Shown: positions 8,855 through 17,886 of the stretch, in pieces
How the letters are laid out: the number at the start of each line of letters is the position of its first letter
Position numbering within the stretch: position 1 is the stretch's first letter
Assembly (NCBI GenBank): GCA_014238335.1
Contig: JABABI010000057.1
Coordinates: forward strand, 1-46,180
From: Fuerstiella sp.
GTDB taxonomy: Bacteria > Planctomycetota > Planctomycetia > Planctomycetales > Planctomycetaceae
DNA length: 46,180 bases
Direction: 5' to 3'
Translations under genes and position numbers: made by a program
Notes under the pieces: model-generated
What the model was told of the DNA's origin: nothing
What the model saw: only the letters and a program-made list of their open reading frames with translations
Database searches by the model: none

Positions 8855-9415
8855 ATGGACAAGGTGCTGATCGTCGTGGGTGATGCCACGGAAACTCTGG
8901 ACACGATGTACCCGTACTACCGACTGATGGAAGCAGGATTCCAGCCTGTCGTGACAGCCCCGGAAAAGCGGCTGTACCAGATGGTACTGCATGAAGTCAA
9001 ACCGGGATGGAACATCACAAAGGAATGGGAAGGTTACACAATTCAATGTGATGTCCCGTTCAACGAAGTACAGGAAGCGGACTACGCGGGCATCATGTTC
9101 AGCGGTGGCCGGGCCCCCGAGTATATTCGTTACGACGAGGACCTCGTCCGCATCACGAAACACTTTTTCGCAACCAACAAACCAGTGGCCAGTGTGTGTC
9201 ACGGCGTTGAAATTCCGGCCTACGCCGACTGCGTGCGTGGTCGAAGAATGGCAACTGTGCCAAAGTGCAAATTTGATCTCGAGGTCTGCGGTGGCACGTT
9301 CGTGGATGAACCGTGCGTGATCGACGGCAATCTCGTGAGTGGCCGAACGTTTCATGACAACGGTCATTACGTAGCTCCGTGGATCAGGATGCTGGAAGAA
9401 GCTCGGGACAATTAA
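8855..9415 (+). CDS. DJ-1/PfpI family protein
   Basis: 186 residues from ATG 8855; the frame is open upstream but that part has no family similarity. It is a DJ-1/PfpI (class I glutamine amidotransferase-like) domain: parallel beta core at KVLIVVGDATETLDT, the turn IMFSGGRAPEYIR, and a nucleophile elbow VASVCHGVEI with Cys about 115 followed by His. Members include glyoxalases, deglycases, chaperones and cysteine peptidase-like proteins; which applies here cannot be told. It lacks a signal peptide, so it is cytoplasmic. It is transcribed away from the flavoprotein gene, sharing a 245-base intergenic region with it. Confidence 0.85.
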   Translation: MDKVLIVVGDATETLDTMYPYYRLMEAGFQPVVTAPEKRLYQMVLHEVKPGWNITKEWEGYTIQCDVPFNEVQEADYAGIMFSGGRAPEYIRYDEDLVRITKHFFATNKPVASVCHGVEIPAYADCVRGRRMATVPKCKFDLEVCGGTFVDEPCVIDGNLVSGRTFHDNGHYVAPWIRMLEEARDN

Positions 9416-9566
9416 CTCGCAAGTTCCCTTGCTGTACCCGAAATACGATATTGCACTGCAGCGGGCGGCCTGAACGACATTGAACTTCGCTCTCGTGTTC
9501 TCACACTTCGTGTTCCCGTTGCGGTTTCATCAGGTTCAGACATCGATGCACTACCGTCACCACGAG

Positions 9567-12041
9567 ATGTTGCCACGGTCAGTGAAGAAGGAATTCAAAT
9601 TGAACACCAGACTCATGGTGGCAACGATTATCTGTCTGCTTCTTGCGTGGACTCGGGCTTCTGCGGACACTCCCTTCGTTTCAGGGTTCGACCGATTCGC
9701 CAGACATGGGGACGTTGAGAGTGCGGTTGGCGGGCGACTGCTGCTGAGCGAACTGAGTTGCACGGCCTGCCATTTGACGGACGTGCAGGACCTGCAGCCC
9801 AAAGGTGGACCCAACCTGGATGGCGCAGGCAATCGAGTACAGACTGAGTGGCTGAAGAAGTTTCTGCTCTCACCGCAGACAACCAGAAACGGGACAACCA
9901 TGCCCGACGTGCTGGCGTCGTTACCCGAGGAACAGAAGATGCAGGCCGTCAATGCGCTGTCCGCATTTATTGATTCGTTGCGGCAGCCGTATCCGCAGCT
10001 GAAAGCCAACGGTGCCACGCCGGTTCCCCTGGAATTCTGGAAGCACGGCAGCGTCAAGCACGGCAGCACGCTGTATCACCAGATCGGCTGTGTTGCCTGT
10101 CACGATCCGGATGATGACTACGAAGTTGTAAAGATAAAGCCATCGCCGATCGATCAACTGCTGGAACATCTCGAACCGGATGACATTGCAGAAATGGGGC
10201 TGACGTCCACAGCTCGACGTGTCAAATCTGTCCCGTACGGCAATTTGCCAGCCAAGTACACCTACAAATCGCTGACGTTTTTCCTGTTGAATCCTGAGAA
10301 AGTGCGACCGTCCGGGCGAATGCCAAACTTTCAACTGGCCGCAGTTGATGCCGCTGATATCTCTGCGTACCTGATGCGGTCTGTACGGGACAATGCTACT
10401 GCAGGCAAAAGTAAATCTATTCGTTCCAGCGAAGCTGCGAAGGACGATTCCGAACTCGTGGCACGTGGTCGAAAGCTGTTCGTTGAATTCAGGTGTGTGA
10501 GCTGCCATTCGGTGACCGGTCTGCAACCGACGCAGAGTTCAAAGCCGCTCGCAGGTCTGCAGACGAACACCGACGCCTCCTGCTTTAACTCGCCACAACC
10601 GGACCGCCCTCACTACGAACTTGACGAGTTCTCACGCAACAGTGTCATAGCTGCCCTGACTGGAGTGCAACGTTCACCCCGCAAGGATGCCTCTGAGGCT
10701 TTGCACCTCCGGATACTGCAATTGAATTGTCTTGCCTGCCACGAGCGAAACAAACAGGGTGGCGTTGGACGATTTCGCAAGCCGTATTTCGAAACCGTCG
10801 GAAATATTGACATCGGCGACGAAGGTCGGCTGCCGCCACCGTTAACGGGTGTCGGGCAAAAACTCAAAGTGCCATGGATGCAGAACGTCATCGATGGTAA
10901 GGCCGCAGTTCGGCCTCACATGCATTTCCGTATGCCGCAATTTCCAAAGTCTGCCACTCAGGATCTGCCGACTCTGTTTAATCAGACTGATGGCGGCACC
11001 GAACAACCTTCGGAACAGACGGTATTCACAGCCGGCAGCAAGTCAGAAATGATGGAGGCAGGTCGCCGGTTGATGGATGTCGGGTGTGTGCAGTGCCATT
11101 CGTTCAGGGGTCACGCTCTGCCGGGGACTGTTGGTACAGACCTTGGAGGCATTGCAAATCGCGTAAACCCGAAGTGGTTTCGTGATTTTCTGCTTGACCC
11201 AGCCGCACTCAAGCCACGGACTCGAATGCCAACCTTCTTTCCGAACGGCAGCAGTCAGAACAGGGATCTTCTTGAGGGAGACACCCAAAAGCAGATTGCG
11301 GCAATGTGGACGTACCTTCGAGAGCTCAACAGTCAGCAATTACCTGAAAAGATTGTTCATGCACGCAATCAGAATTACGAACTGACGCCGTCGGATCGCC
11401 CTGTCGTACTGCGTACTTTCATGAAAACCGCAGGCACTCACGCGATTGCCGTTGGGTTTCCCCGGAAAGTGCATTTTGCGTTCGACGCAGAGCAGATATC
11501 ACTCGCACAGGCATGGCGCGGCAGATTCTTGGATGCGGAGGGCACGTGGTTCGTGCGCTTCGCCCCGCCGGCAGATCCGATCGGCAAGGAACACATACGT
11601 ACACCAGGCGGGGTTCCGTTCGCCGCCCTGACCGGTCCGCTGCAACCGTGGCCCACAGATGCTGAAACTGCGGGGTACCAATTCGCTGGGTACCGACTGA
11701 ACGAAAATGGTGTACCCACGTTTCTGTATCGCATCCATCAGTTTAATGTGGAAGATCGAATTCAGCCGACCGACGATGGTGGACTGGTTCGCCGATTCAT
11801 TCTTCGCATACGAGAAGGTTCGCCGGACGTTGCGGATCAATTGTATATTCGACCGCACTTTGGCAGTGCACTGATGTTCGAGCAGGCCGGTGAATACTCG
11901 AACAACGACGGATTGACGGTTTCCGTCAGTCTCCAGTCTGGCTCAGCCGGCGAACTTCGCAACAACCAAGCCGGAACGGAATGGCTCATTCCCCTCGAAG
12001 TTAAATCGAAAACACAGGTCGAGGTGAAATACTCATGGTAG
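9567..12041 (+). CDS. Secreted multihaem cytochrome c (five CxxCH) with C-terminal beta domain
   Basis: About 824 residues from ATG 9567, chosen because it places a signal peptide (core VATIICLLLAW, end ASA) at the N-terminus; ATG 9546 is possible. Five haem motifs are visible: CTACH (65), CVACH (175), CVSCH (310), CLACH (388) and CVQCH (507). Each has downstream Met-Pro pairs (TTMPDV, RMPNF, RMPQF, RMPTFF) that could be axial ligands. The haem domains are followed by a sandwich-like domain (AIAVGFPRKVHFAFDAEQ, AWRGRFLD) found in planctomycete and verrucomicrobial cytochromes linked to sugar dehydrogenases. It is probably a periplasmic electron acceptor. Its stop overlaps the start of the next gene by 7 bases (12035-12041), so the two proteins probably work together. 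Confidence 0.85.
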   Translation: MLPRSVKKEFKLNTRLMVATIICLLLAWTRASADTPFVSGFDRFARHGDVESAVGGRLLLSELSCTACHLTDVQDLQPKGGPNLDGAGNRVQTEWLKKFLLSPQTTRNGTTMPDVLASLPEEQKMQAVNALSAFIDSLRQPYPQLKANGATPVPLEFWKHGSVKHGSTLYHQIGCVACHDPDDDYEVVKIKPSPIDQLLEHLEPDDIAEMGLTSTARRVKSVPYGNLPAKYTYKSLTFFLLNPEKVRPSGRMPNFQLAAVDAADISAYLMRSVRDNATAGKSKSIRSSEAAKDDSELVARGRKLFVEFRCVSCHSVTGLQPTQSSKPLAGLQTNTDASCFNSPQPDRPHYELDEFSRNSVIAALTGVQRSPRKDASEALHLRILQLNCLACHERNKQGGVGRFRKPYFETVGNIDIGDEGRLPPPLTGVGQKLKVPWMQNVIDGKAAVRPHMHFRMPQFPKSATQDLPTLFNQTDGGTEQPSEQTVFTAGSKSEMMEAGRRLMDVGCVQCHSFRGHALPGTVGTDLGGIANRVNPKWFRDFLLDPAALKPRTRMPTFFPNGSSQNRDLLEGDTQKQIAAMWTYLRELNSQQLPEKIVHARNQNYELTPSDRPVVLRTFMKTAGTHAIAVGFPRKVHFAFDAEQISLAQAWRGRFLDAEGTWFVRFAPPADPIGKEHIRTPGGVPFAALTGPLQPWPTDAETAGYQFAGYRLNENGVPTFLYRIHQFNVEDRIQPTDDGGLVRRFILRIREGSPDVADQLYIRPHFGSALMFEQAGEYSNNDGLTVSVSLQSGSAGELRNNQAGTEWLIPLEVKSKTQVEVKYSW

Positions 12042-13621
12042 ATCATTGCGAACGCGTCCATGGACGTCACTCACGTCGGCTGGTGGCCGCATTCATGTTA
12101 TCGGTCGTCTGCATCGCTGGCGCCGAATTCGCCGTTGCGGCAGATGAAAACAATTACTACCGACTGATTTCAATCACCACGCCAAAGGCACAGACAGATT
12201 CCCGTTCCAAAACGTGGAAACCCGCTCTTGATGGTCTGGCACTGGAAGTCAGCGGCATGACTATGCTGGATGATAAAAGAGTTGCCGTCGCTATTCGCAA
12301 GGGTGAGGTCTGGATGCTGGATGGTGCCTATGACGACCCTCCGAACAATGTCCGGTACAAAAGATTCGCATCGGCCCTGCACGAACCATTGGGCCTGTTG
12401 AGGCACAATGATTCCCTCTACACGGCACAGAGGACAGAGTTAACTCAACTGAAGGATACCGATGGCGATGACGTTGCCGACGAATACCTGACGGTCGCCA
12501 AGGGCTGGGGTGTCACCGGACACTACCATGAATATGCCTACGGACCTAAACTCGATGGCGACGGGAACATGTGGCTGACCCTGAACATCGGCATGGGGTT
12601 AAAGGGTAAGCAGCTGACTCGCACCGTTCGTGACCCGATTCTCGGCTATCAACAGGGACGCTGGCGAGGCTGGGGAATGAAAGTCACTCCGAGCGGCACC
12701 ATGGTCCCTGTTTGCGCCGGGATGCGTTCACCGTGCGGAATCGGCGTCAACGCTGCCGGCGACATGTTCTACACGGACCAGCAGGGCAACTGGGTCGCTA
12801 CAAACTCGCTGCATCACATGCGCGCAGCAGCGTTCTTTCATCACGCCGAAGCCCTGGCCTCGATGACTCAACCCGGCTCCACAATTCAGGGAGTCACAAG
12901 CGTGCCGAACGGAGCACCCCTGGCTCAGGCGATGGAACAGTTTCCACAACTAAAGCCGCCGGCCGTCTGGTTTCCGTATAAGAAGATGGGACAGTCGGCG
13001 ACGGACATCATGCTGGACGACAGCGGTGGAAGATTCGGCCCGTTTGCAGGACAACTGTTCGTTGGAGAATTCACACAGGCTTCAATGAGTCGCGTCTTCC
13101 TGGAACAGGTCGACGGTGAATATCAGGGAGCCTGTTTTCCGTTTCGATCTGCATTTGCCTCGGCCGTTCTACGGATGGCTCAGGGCGTCGATGGCAGTGT
13201 CTTCGTCGGTCTTACGAATCGCGGCTGGAGCAGCCTGGGGGCATCATCATACGGACTGCAGCGACTGGTCTGGACCGGAAAAACGCCGTTTGAAATCAAA
13301 GAAATGCGAGCTCAGTCGGACGGCTTCGAACTTGTGTTCACCAAGCCCGTCGAGCAACGGACGGCGGAAGACGTGCAGTCGTATCTCATGAACAGCTATA
13401 CGTATCTCTATCATTCAACATATGGCAGCGACGAAATTCAAAAGCGGGACCTGACGATCGTCAGGTCCATCGTGTCGGACGATGGCTACCGCGTTCAGCT
13501 GCAGGTGGACGGTCTGCGTGAATTATTTGTCCACGAACTCGTCGCTGCCGGCGTCCGCAGCAGAAACGACGAGCCCCTGCTGCATCGGCACGCCTACTAT
13601 ACGCTCAATCAAATTCCGTGA
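12035..13621 (+). CDS. Secreted beta-propeller protein, sorbosone/glucose dehydrogenase-like
   Basis: 528 residues with a signal peptide (LVAAFMLSVVCIAGAEFAVAA). The body resembles the six-bladed propeller of PVC-type membrane-bound dehydrogenases: GMTMLDDKRVAVAIRKGEVW, EPLGLLRHNDSLY, DTDGDDVADEY (calcium-like loop), GMRSPCGIGVNAAGDMFYTD, GQLFVGEF. Relatives oxidise sugars or aldoses with a quinone cofactor, but residues for PQQ binding cannot be confirmed. The gene overlaps the five-haem cytochrome gene by 7 bases, which suggests an oxidase/electron-acceptor pair in the periplasm. No haem motif lies in this protein itself, so it would depend on its partner. The substrate is unknown. Confidence 0.75.
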   Translation: MVDHCERVHGRHSRRLVAAFMLSVVCIAGAEFAVAADENNYYRLISITTPKAQTDSRSKTWKPALDGLALEVSGMTMLDDKRVAVAIRKGEVWMLDGAYDDPPNNVRYKRFASALHEPLGLLRHNDSLYTAQRTELTQLKDTDGDDVADEYLTVAKGWGVTGHYHEYAYGPKLDGDGNMWLTLNIGMGLKGKQLTRTVRDPILGYQQGRWRGWGMKVTPSGTMVPVCAGMRSPCGIGVNAAGDMFYTDQQGNWVATNSLHHMRAAAFFHHAEALASMTQPGSTIQGVTSVPNGAPLAQAMEQFPQLKPPAVWFPYKKMGQSATDIMLDDSGGRFGPFAGQLFVGEFTQASMSRVFLEQVDGEYQGACFPFRSAFASAVLRMAQGVDGSVFVGLTNRGWSSLGASSYGLQRLVWTGKTPFEIKEMRAQSDGFELVFTKPVEQRTAEDVQSYLMNSYTYLYHSTYGSDEIQKRDLTIVRSIVSDDGYRVQLQVDGLRELFVHELVAAGVRSRNDEPLLHRHAYYTLNQIP

Positions 13622-13755
13622 AGGCCCGGCAGTCGCGGAACTCATTTTTCCTGCAGCGATGCGAACTCTGAATGTGTACCCTCGCCATCAGTTTCGTGAC
13701 GTGATAAAACGTTGACACTTAACATACCCGGCTTTGGCATCAACAGGTTGGCATC

Positions 13756-15114
13756 ATGTTCAGAAATCGGACAGCATTCGTCACATTGACCTTTCTCTTA
13801 TCGCTGACACTCTCAGTCGCGCCGCCCACGTTGACGGCTGCTGAAAAACAATCGGACTTTCAAATCCCGGAAACCGACGACGGACTGCCGGGGGCCGGAC
13901 CGATTCGACGATACGACTGGTTTCGTAATCTCTGGAAAACCCGCCGGACTGACTTTGCCACACAGGTCAAGGCTAAACAGGGTGCCGTCGTGTTCCTTGG
14001 CGATTCCATCACACAGGGCTGGGGCCCGAACCTGCGTAACTTTTTTCCGGGAGTCAACGTCGCCAATCGAGGAATCAGCGGGGACACCACACGTGGCATG
14101 CTGATCCGTCTGAACGAAGACGTGCTCGCGTTAAGGCCGTCTGCCGTCGTCATGCTGGTGGGTACCAACGACCTGGAAGAAAAATCGGAACCGGAAACCA
14201 TTGCGGCAAACGTCAGGCTGATACTCACTGAACTGAAGAAACACCGAGCTGACATGCCCATTGTGATGTGTCAGGTTTTCCCCAGCTCGGCCACTAAAAG
14301 TCGGCCGGCAAAAAGCATCCAAAAACTTAACGCCTTGTACGCTGCTGCTGTCAGGGGTGATGCTCAGGTGACGGTCGTTGATACGTGGACACTGTTTGCC
14401 GACGAACACGGTGATGCAAAGAAGGAAGAGTTTCCGGATCTGCTGCACCCGAACGAGATCGGGTACACCAAATGGGGCAACGCGCTGCATCCGATTCTTG
14501 CAACATTGAGTCTGACAGATACGCACGCAGACGACTTTCAACCGGAGGACGGCTTCGTCAGCCTTTTCAACGGCCGTGACCTGACGGGTTGGGGCTTTCG
14601 TCCGACCACAGAACAAATGCTGAAGTCACGGGAACGATGGCACAGCCGGGATCCCAATGCTCCTCCATGGCCAGTCGTAACCAAGCCGGTCACCTTCGAC
14701 GGAAAGGTGGCCACGCCCGGCGGCCGGTACATCGCAAGAAATGGACGTCTGGTGGTCACAACACCATCCGAAGGTCGCAAGATCCAGCAGTTGTGGACGA
14801 CGAAGGAATTCGGCAGTGATTTCACTCTGAAGCTGGAGTTCCGAGCAACACCAAACGCCGACAGCGGCATCTTCATTCGGAGGCCACAGTTGCAGTGTCG
14901 CGATTTCGTTCTGGCTGGTCCGTACAAGGATTTAACAAAGTACAAGCCTCAGGGTTGGAACGAAGTGACGGTCGATGTCAAGGGTGGCGTAGCTCACTGC
15001 ACCTGTAACGGCGAAGTTCTGGAAGCCGAATTCAAGGTACCGCAATCCGGACCGATCGGTCTGGAAGGCGACCGCGGTCAGATTGAGTACCGTCGAATCC
15101 GCGTCCGGATGTAG
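13756..15114 (+). CDS. SGNH/GDSL hydrolase fused to DUF1080 (3-keto-disaccharide hydrolase-like) domain
   Basis: 452 residues with a signal peptide (to about residue 29). The N-terminal SGNH domain shows all four blocks: FLGDSITQGW (Ser84), NRGISGDTT (Gly), GTNDLEE (Asn138) and DLLHPNEIGY (Asp228, His231). It should therefore be a working esterase or lipase, probably a carbohydrate deacetylase. From about 266 (GFVSLFNGRDLTGWGF) comes a DUF1080 jelly-roll (LEFRATPNADSGIFIRR ... GPIGLEGDRGQIEYR), a family that includes 3-keto-disaccharide hydrolases and glycan-binding modules. Fusion of the two suggests binding or cleaving a sugar while removing acyl groups. It is separated from the propeller gene by 134 bases on the same strand. 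Confidence 0.85.
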   Translation: MFRNRTAFVTLTFLLSLTLSVAPPTLTAAEKQSDFQIPETDDGLPGAGPIRRYDWFRNLWKTRRTDFATQVKAKQGAVVFLGDSITQGWGPNLRNFFPGVNVANRGISGDTTRGMLIRLNEDVLALRPSAVVMLVGTNDLEEKSEPETIAANVRLILTELKKHRADMPIVMCQVFPSSATKSRPAKSIQKLNALYAAAVRGDAQVTVVDTWTLFADEHGDAKKEEFPDLLHPNEIGYTKWGNALHPILATLSLTDTHADDFQPEDGFVSLFNGRDLTGWGFRPTTEQMLKSRERWHSRDPNAPPWPVVTKPVTFDGKVATPGGRYIARNGRLVVTTPSEGRKIQQLWTTKEFGSDFTLKLEFRATPNADSGIFIRRPQLQCRDFVLAGPYKDLTKYKPQGWNEVTVDVKGGVAHCTCNGEVLEAEFKVPQSGPIGLEGDRGQIEYRRIRVRM

Positions 15115-15179
15115 CACAGAAAGAGTCCCGGTCAATCGAAGCAACGCAGGCCCCGCTGCATCAACCAGTCGTGTGCCGA

Positions 15180-16415
15180 CTACCGAGGCTGCGTGCTTTT
15201 CTGTGGTTGCCGACTCGACGTTTCGAAGCGTCCTCGCTGGGCCACGAGAATCGCATCGAACTCTGGTTTTCTCAGGTCGCCAGAGCTAGTGAACCCGGGA
15301 GATTTTATACGGCAGACAACAATCGGCTGTACCCAGACGGCCGTCCTCTGGGTGGGTATCTCAGGCTGTTTCTGAACCGCTGAATGCAGCCGCTGGGCAA
15401 TCTGGCGAAACTTCGCTGGTGGCAATCGCTCAACCCTGATTTCGGCAACGTGTCGAGTTCGTCCGTTGACATGGGCCGCGAACAGAAAGCTGACAGGAAT
15501 ATTCTTGCTGTCTGTCACCACTCCATAGATAAAGCACTCCAGCTCGATGGTGGCTTCCTCAGTGACACCGTTTTCCAGCAGAGTCTCATCAGCAAGTGCC
15601 TCAAGCTGGTCCTCAACGCCGTCGAGTTCGGAACGAACTTTCCCCATTTCTCCGGAGCCGCCCTTGCCACGTCCTTTTTCTTCATCAGACTCTTCTTCCT
15701 GAAAATCGTTGAGTGCATCATCAAGAGGGGCGGCTTCTTCACCCGCCTCTCTAGCGGCCCTTGTAATGGCTCCGATGACGGCCGAAGCTTTCGGCCCTTT
15801 GGTTTTCTGAGGATCGTCGACACGAAACGGCGCTGAGTAGTCGATGCCACCAATAATTGTCATGGCTGTCATCACCGCAATTCCGCCCCAGACAAGGCCC
15901 CAGACGCGCGTGTACGTGGCCGGCAATGCCTGAATATTCGGCGACCAGACATTGAACCATGACAGCAGCACGTCGCTCAGGTTGACTCGTCGATCATTCT
16001 TCATGGTAAACTTTGCTGCCAGGCCATGGGCAGTCAGCATGCTGACAAAGCCAATCACCAGTTGTGTTAGAGCAATGATTCCCCGAATGTCTTCGTCATT
16101 GTGAAACAGCAGTCTGACCGTGACGCTGAACATCGTAATGCCGACGATGCCACCGAGCATTCCCCACAACCACCGCGGCAGCGATTGCAGAGTCGATCCC
16201 CAATCCTCAACTTCTTCCTCAGGCGCATCCGGCAGGTCATCGGCCCAGGACTTGCCGTTAGCTTCCGCTCCATCAACGATTGGATAGTAGCCACATGCCG
16301 GACACCAGGACGACTCACCCCATTCCTGAGACGTATGGCAACGAATACATGTTTCTGCGACTTCAGCGGCCGGAGTCTCTGAAGATTCTTTGGGCTCAAT
16401 TTCGCTAACGGACAT
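15180..16415 (-). CDS. Zinc-ribbon membrane protein of unknown function
   Basis: 411 residues. The N-terminus has a zinc-ribbon-like pair of CxxC motifs, CIRCH (about 23-27) and CPACG (about 38-42), followed by an acidic stretch. Three or four membrane segments follow: about 84-104 (WLWGMLGGIVGITMFSVTV), 112-133 (IIALTQLVIGFVSMLTAHG) and 172-191 (VWGLVWGGIAVMTAMTIIGG). The middle (about 215-290) is very charged and low-complexity (EEESDEEKGRGKGG), possibly a coiled coil. The C-terminal third looks like a folded domain (FIYGVVTDSKNIPVSFLFAAH). CIRCH also matches CxxCH, but it is paired with CxxCG before the first membrane segment, which favours zinc over haem. I do not recognise the family. 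It lies downstream of mazG after a 370-base gap. Confidence 0.7.
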   Translation of the reverse strand: MSVSEIEPKESSETPAAEVAETCIRCHTSQEWGESSWCPACGYYPIVDGAEANGKSWADDLPDAPEEEVEDWGSTLQSLPRWLWGMLGGIVGITMFSVTVRLLFHNDEDIRGIIALTQLVIGFVSMLTAHGLAAKFTMKNDRRVNLSDVLLSWFNVWSPNIQALPATYTRVWGLVWGGIAVMTAMTIIGGIDYSAPFRVDDPQKTKGPKASAVIGAITRAAREAGEEAAPLDDALNDFQEEESDEEKGRGKGGSGEMGKVRSELDGVEDQLEALADETLLENGVTEEATIELECFIYGVVTDSKNIPVSFLFAAHVNGRTRHVAEIRVERLPPAKFRQIAQRLHSAVQKQPEIPTQRTAVWVQPIVVCRIKSPGFTSSGDLRKPEFDAILVAQRGRFETSSRQPQKSTQPR

Positions 16416-16788
16416 TGTGCTGTTTCTTGTTTTTTTCTTGCGTTCTCAGTCACATCGACTGCACCCCGCTGAATGAGCGTGGTATGACGAAACGCCTGCA
16501 TCGTGAGTGACCCAACGACTACAAAACGTGGCATTATGATAAGATAGGTTCCGCGTTTTCATCTGCACATTTTTCTCCACATTTCCCGCAATGATACGGC
16601 AGCAGAATGCGTGCAATCCGCAAAATCAGCCAGTGTCGATGGGGGATCAATGTGCCGCCGTTGATTCGGTCTGGCTTGCTGCAACGAAGAGCCACGCGAA
16701 AGAGCGTGCCATGGAAAGTGTGTTTCCGCTGACTCGAGGTCAGGCAGCAGGAATTCAGGCATTCACCATGTCGGGAAACCAGGGCATT
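16416..16788. other. Intergenic region, no gene seen
   Basis: This 373-base stretch lies between the mazG stop and the start of the zinc-ribbon protein gene. The short plus-strand frame at 16591-16848 has no signal, domain or ribosome site and runs antisense into mazG. No hairpin or strong promoter was found. Confidence 0.4.
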
Positions 16789-17715
16789 TTAGTTTCCATT
16801 CTCTTTGGCTTTGGCTGCCTGATACGCCTGTTCCATCTCGCGCAATGACGCATCTTCCATCGACTGTTCCTGCTGCCGCATGGCGGCTTCGATTGCCTGG
16901 AATCGTCGGCTGAACTTGGCATTGCTCTTTCTCAGCGCCTCTTCCGGATTGATACCCCAGCGGCGAGCAATATTGGCAACGACAAACAGCACGTCGCCCA
17001 GTTCTCCTTCCACGCGTGCCTTTACCGCAGGATCTGTGACATGTTCATCCGGAATAGGATCGACATCGACAGCGGCAGGCACGTTCGGAATCATCCCATC
17101 GGTAAACAGTTCGTCCGCCAGTTCCTGAATCTCTTCTCGCAGTTTGTCAAACAACATTCTGCGATCAGGGAAGTCATACCCCACCGATGCCGCCCGTGCG
17201 GCAATGCGATACGCGCGAGCAAGCTGGGGCAGATCCTTGGGAATGCCGTCCAGTTGGGACATCCGCTCACGCTTCTCGTTGCTCTTCGCAGCGTGCCAGT
17301 GCCGCTTCACGTCATCCGTCGTTTCTGCGTGAGCATCTCCGAAAACGTGCGGATGTCGACGGACCATCTTGTCCGCGATCTGCCGAATCACATGCACCAG
17401 TTCAAATCGATTTTCGTCAGATGCGATCTGCGCATCAAGAATCACCTGCAGCAGGACATCGCCAAGTTCTTCCTGAATAGCTGCATTGTCATCGGAATCA
17501 ATGGCTTCCAGCAGTTCGTAGGTTTCTTCCAGCGTGTACGGCTTGATCGAAGCCAGCGTCTGCTGACGGTCCCACGGACAGCCGGCCGGTGAGCGAAGTT
17601 TCGCAACCACCTCGCATAGTCGCTGAAATTCCGGCAGCACGTCTGCAAACGTCGGAGACTTACCGAAGCTTGCGGAGGCGTTCGCGACATCATTGGCGGC
17701 GCTATTTTCTGTCAT
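16789..17715 (-). CDS. mazG: Nucleoside triphosphate pyrophosphohydrolase MazG
   Basis: 308 residues from ATG 17715; the frame extends upstream but MTENSA is the natural start before the conserved domain. MazG hydrolyses (d)NTPs to NMP and pyrophosphate, cleaning the nucleotide pool or lowering ppGpp under starvation. Both tandem MazG domains are visible. The first has CPWDRQQT, then LEETYELLEAI and EELGDVLLQV (EExxE and ExxD magnesium ligands), then RRHPHVFG. The second has REEIQELADEL and EGELGDVLFVVANIARRWG followed by NAKFSRRFQAIE. The ending resembles canonical MazG with a charged tail. It lies 170 bases downstream of leuA on the same strand. Confidence 0.92.
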   Translation of the reverse strand: MTENSAANDVANASASFGKSPTFADVLPEFQRLCEVVAKLRSPAGCPWDRQQTLASIKPYTLEETYELLEAIDSDDNAAIQEELGDVLLQVILDAQIASDENRFELVHVIRQIADKMVRRHPHVFGDAHAETTDDVKRHWHAAKSNEKRERMSQLDGIPKDLPQLARAYRIAARAASVGYDFPDRRMLFDKLREEIQELADELFTDGMIPNVPAAVDVDPIPDEHVTDPAVKARVEGELGDVLFVVANIARRWGINPEEALRKSNAKFSRRFQAIEAAMRQQEQSMEDASLREMEQAYQAAKAKENGN

Positions 17716-17826
17716 GCTGCATAGATTATCGAAGTTACTGCCTCGTGAACACACGCTGGCGTTCACAGCCATGTTTCCCCAGCATGCGGTCGGTCAGAGG
17801 GCATGAAGTCGGCATAGTTACAGTCG

Positions 17827-17863
17827 GCCCGCCCCATGCCCCGGTGAATTTATCGGGGCGGGC
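17827..17863. repeat. GC-rich nested palindrome between leuA and mazG
   Basis: GCCCGCCCC (17827-17835) pairs with GGGGCGGGC (17855-17863). Inside it GCCCCG/CGGGGC around GTGAATTTAT forms a competing hairpin. No T-run follows on either strand, so it is a poor intrinsic terminator. It may be an RNA processing or stability element, or a dispersed intergenic repeat. Confidence 0.5.
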
Positions 17864-17886
17864 GCGAAGACCGCGCACAGCAACCG

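Noticed and set aside
15180..16415. Haem protein call for the CIRCH motif
   Set aside because: CIRCH is followed 11 residues later by CPACG before the first membrane segment, the spacing of a zinc ribbon, and no export signal precedes it.
16591..16848. Small plus-strand gene between mazG and the zinc-ribbon protein
   Set aside because: Half of it is antisense to mazG and it lacks any domain or ribosome-binding site.
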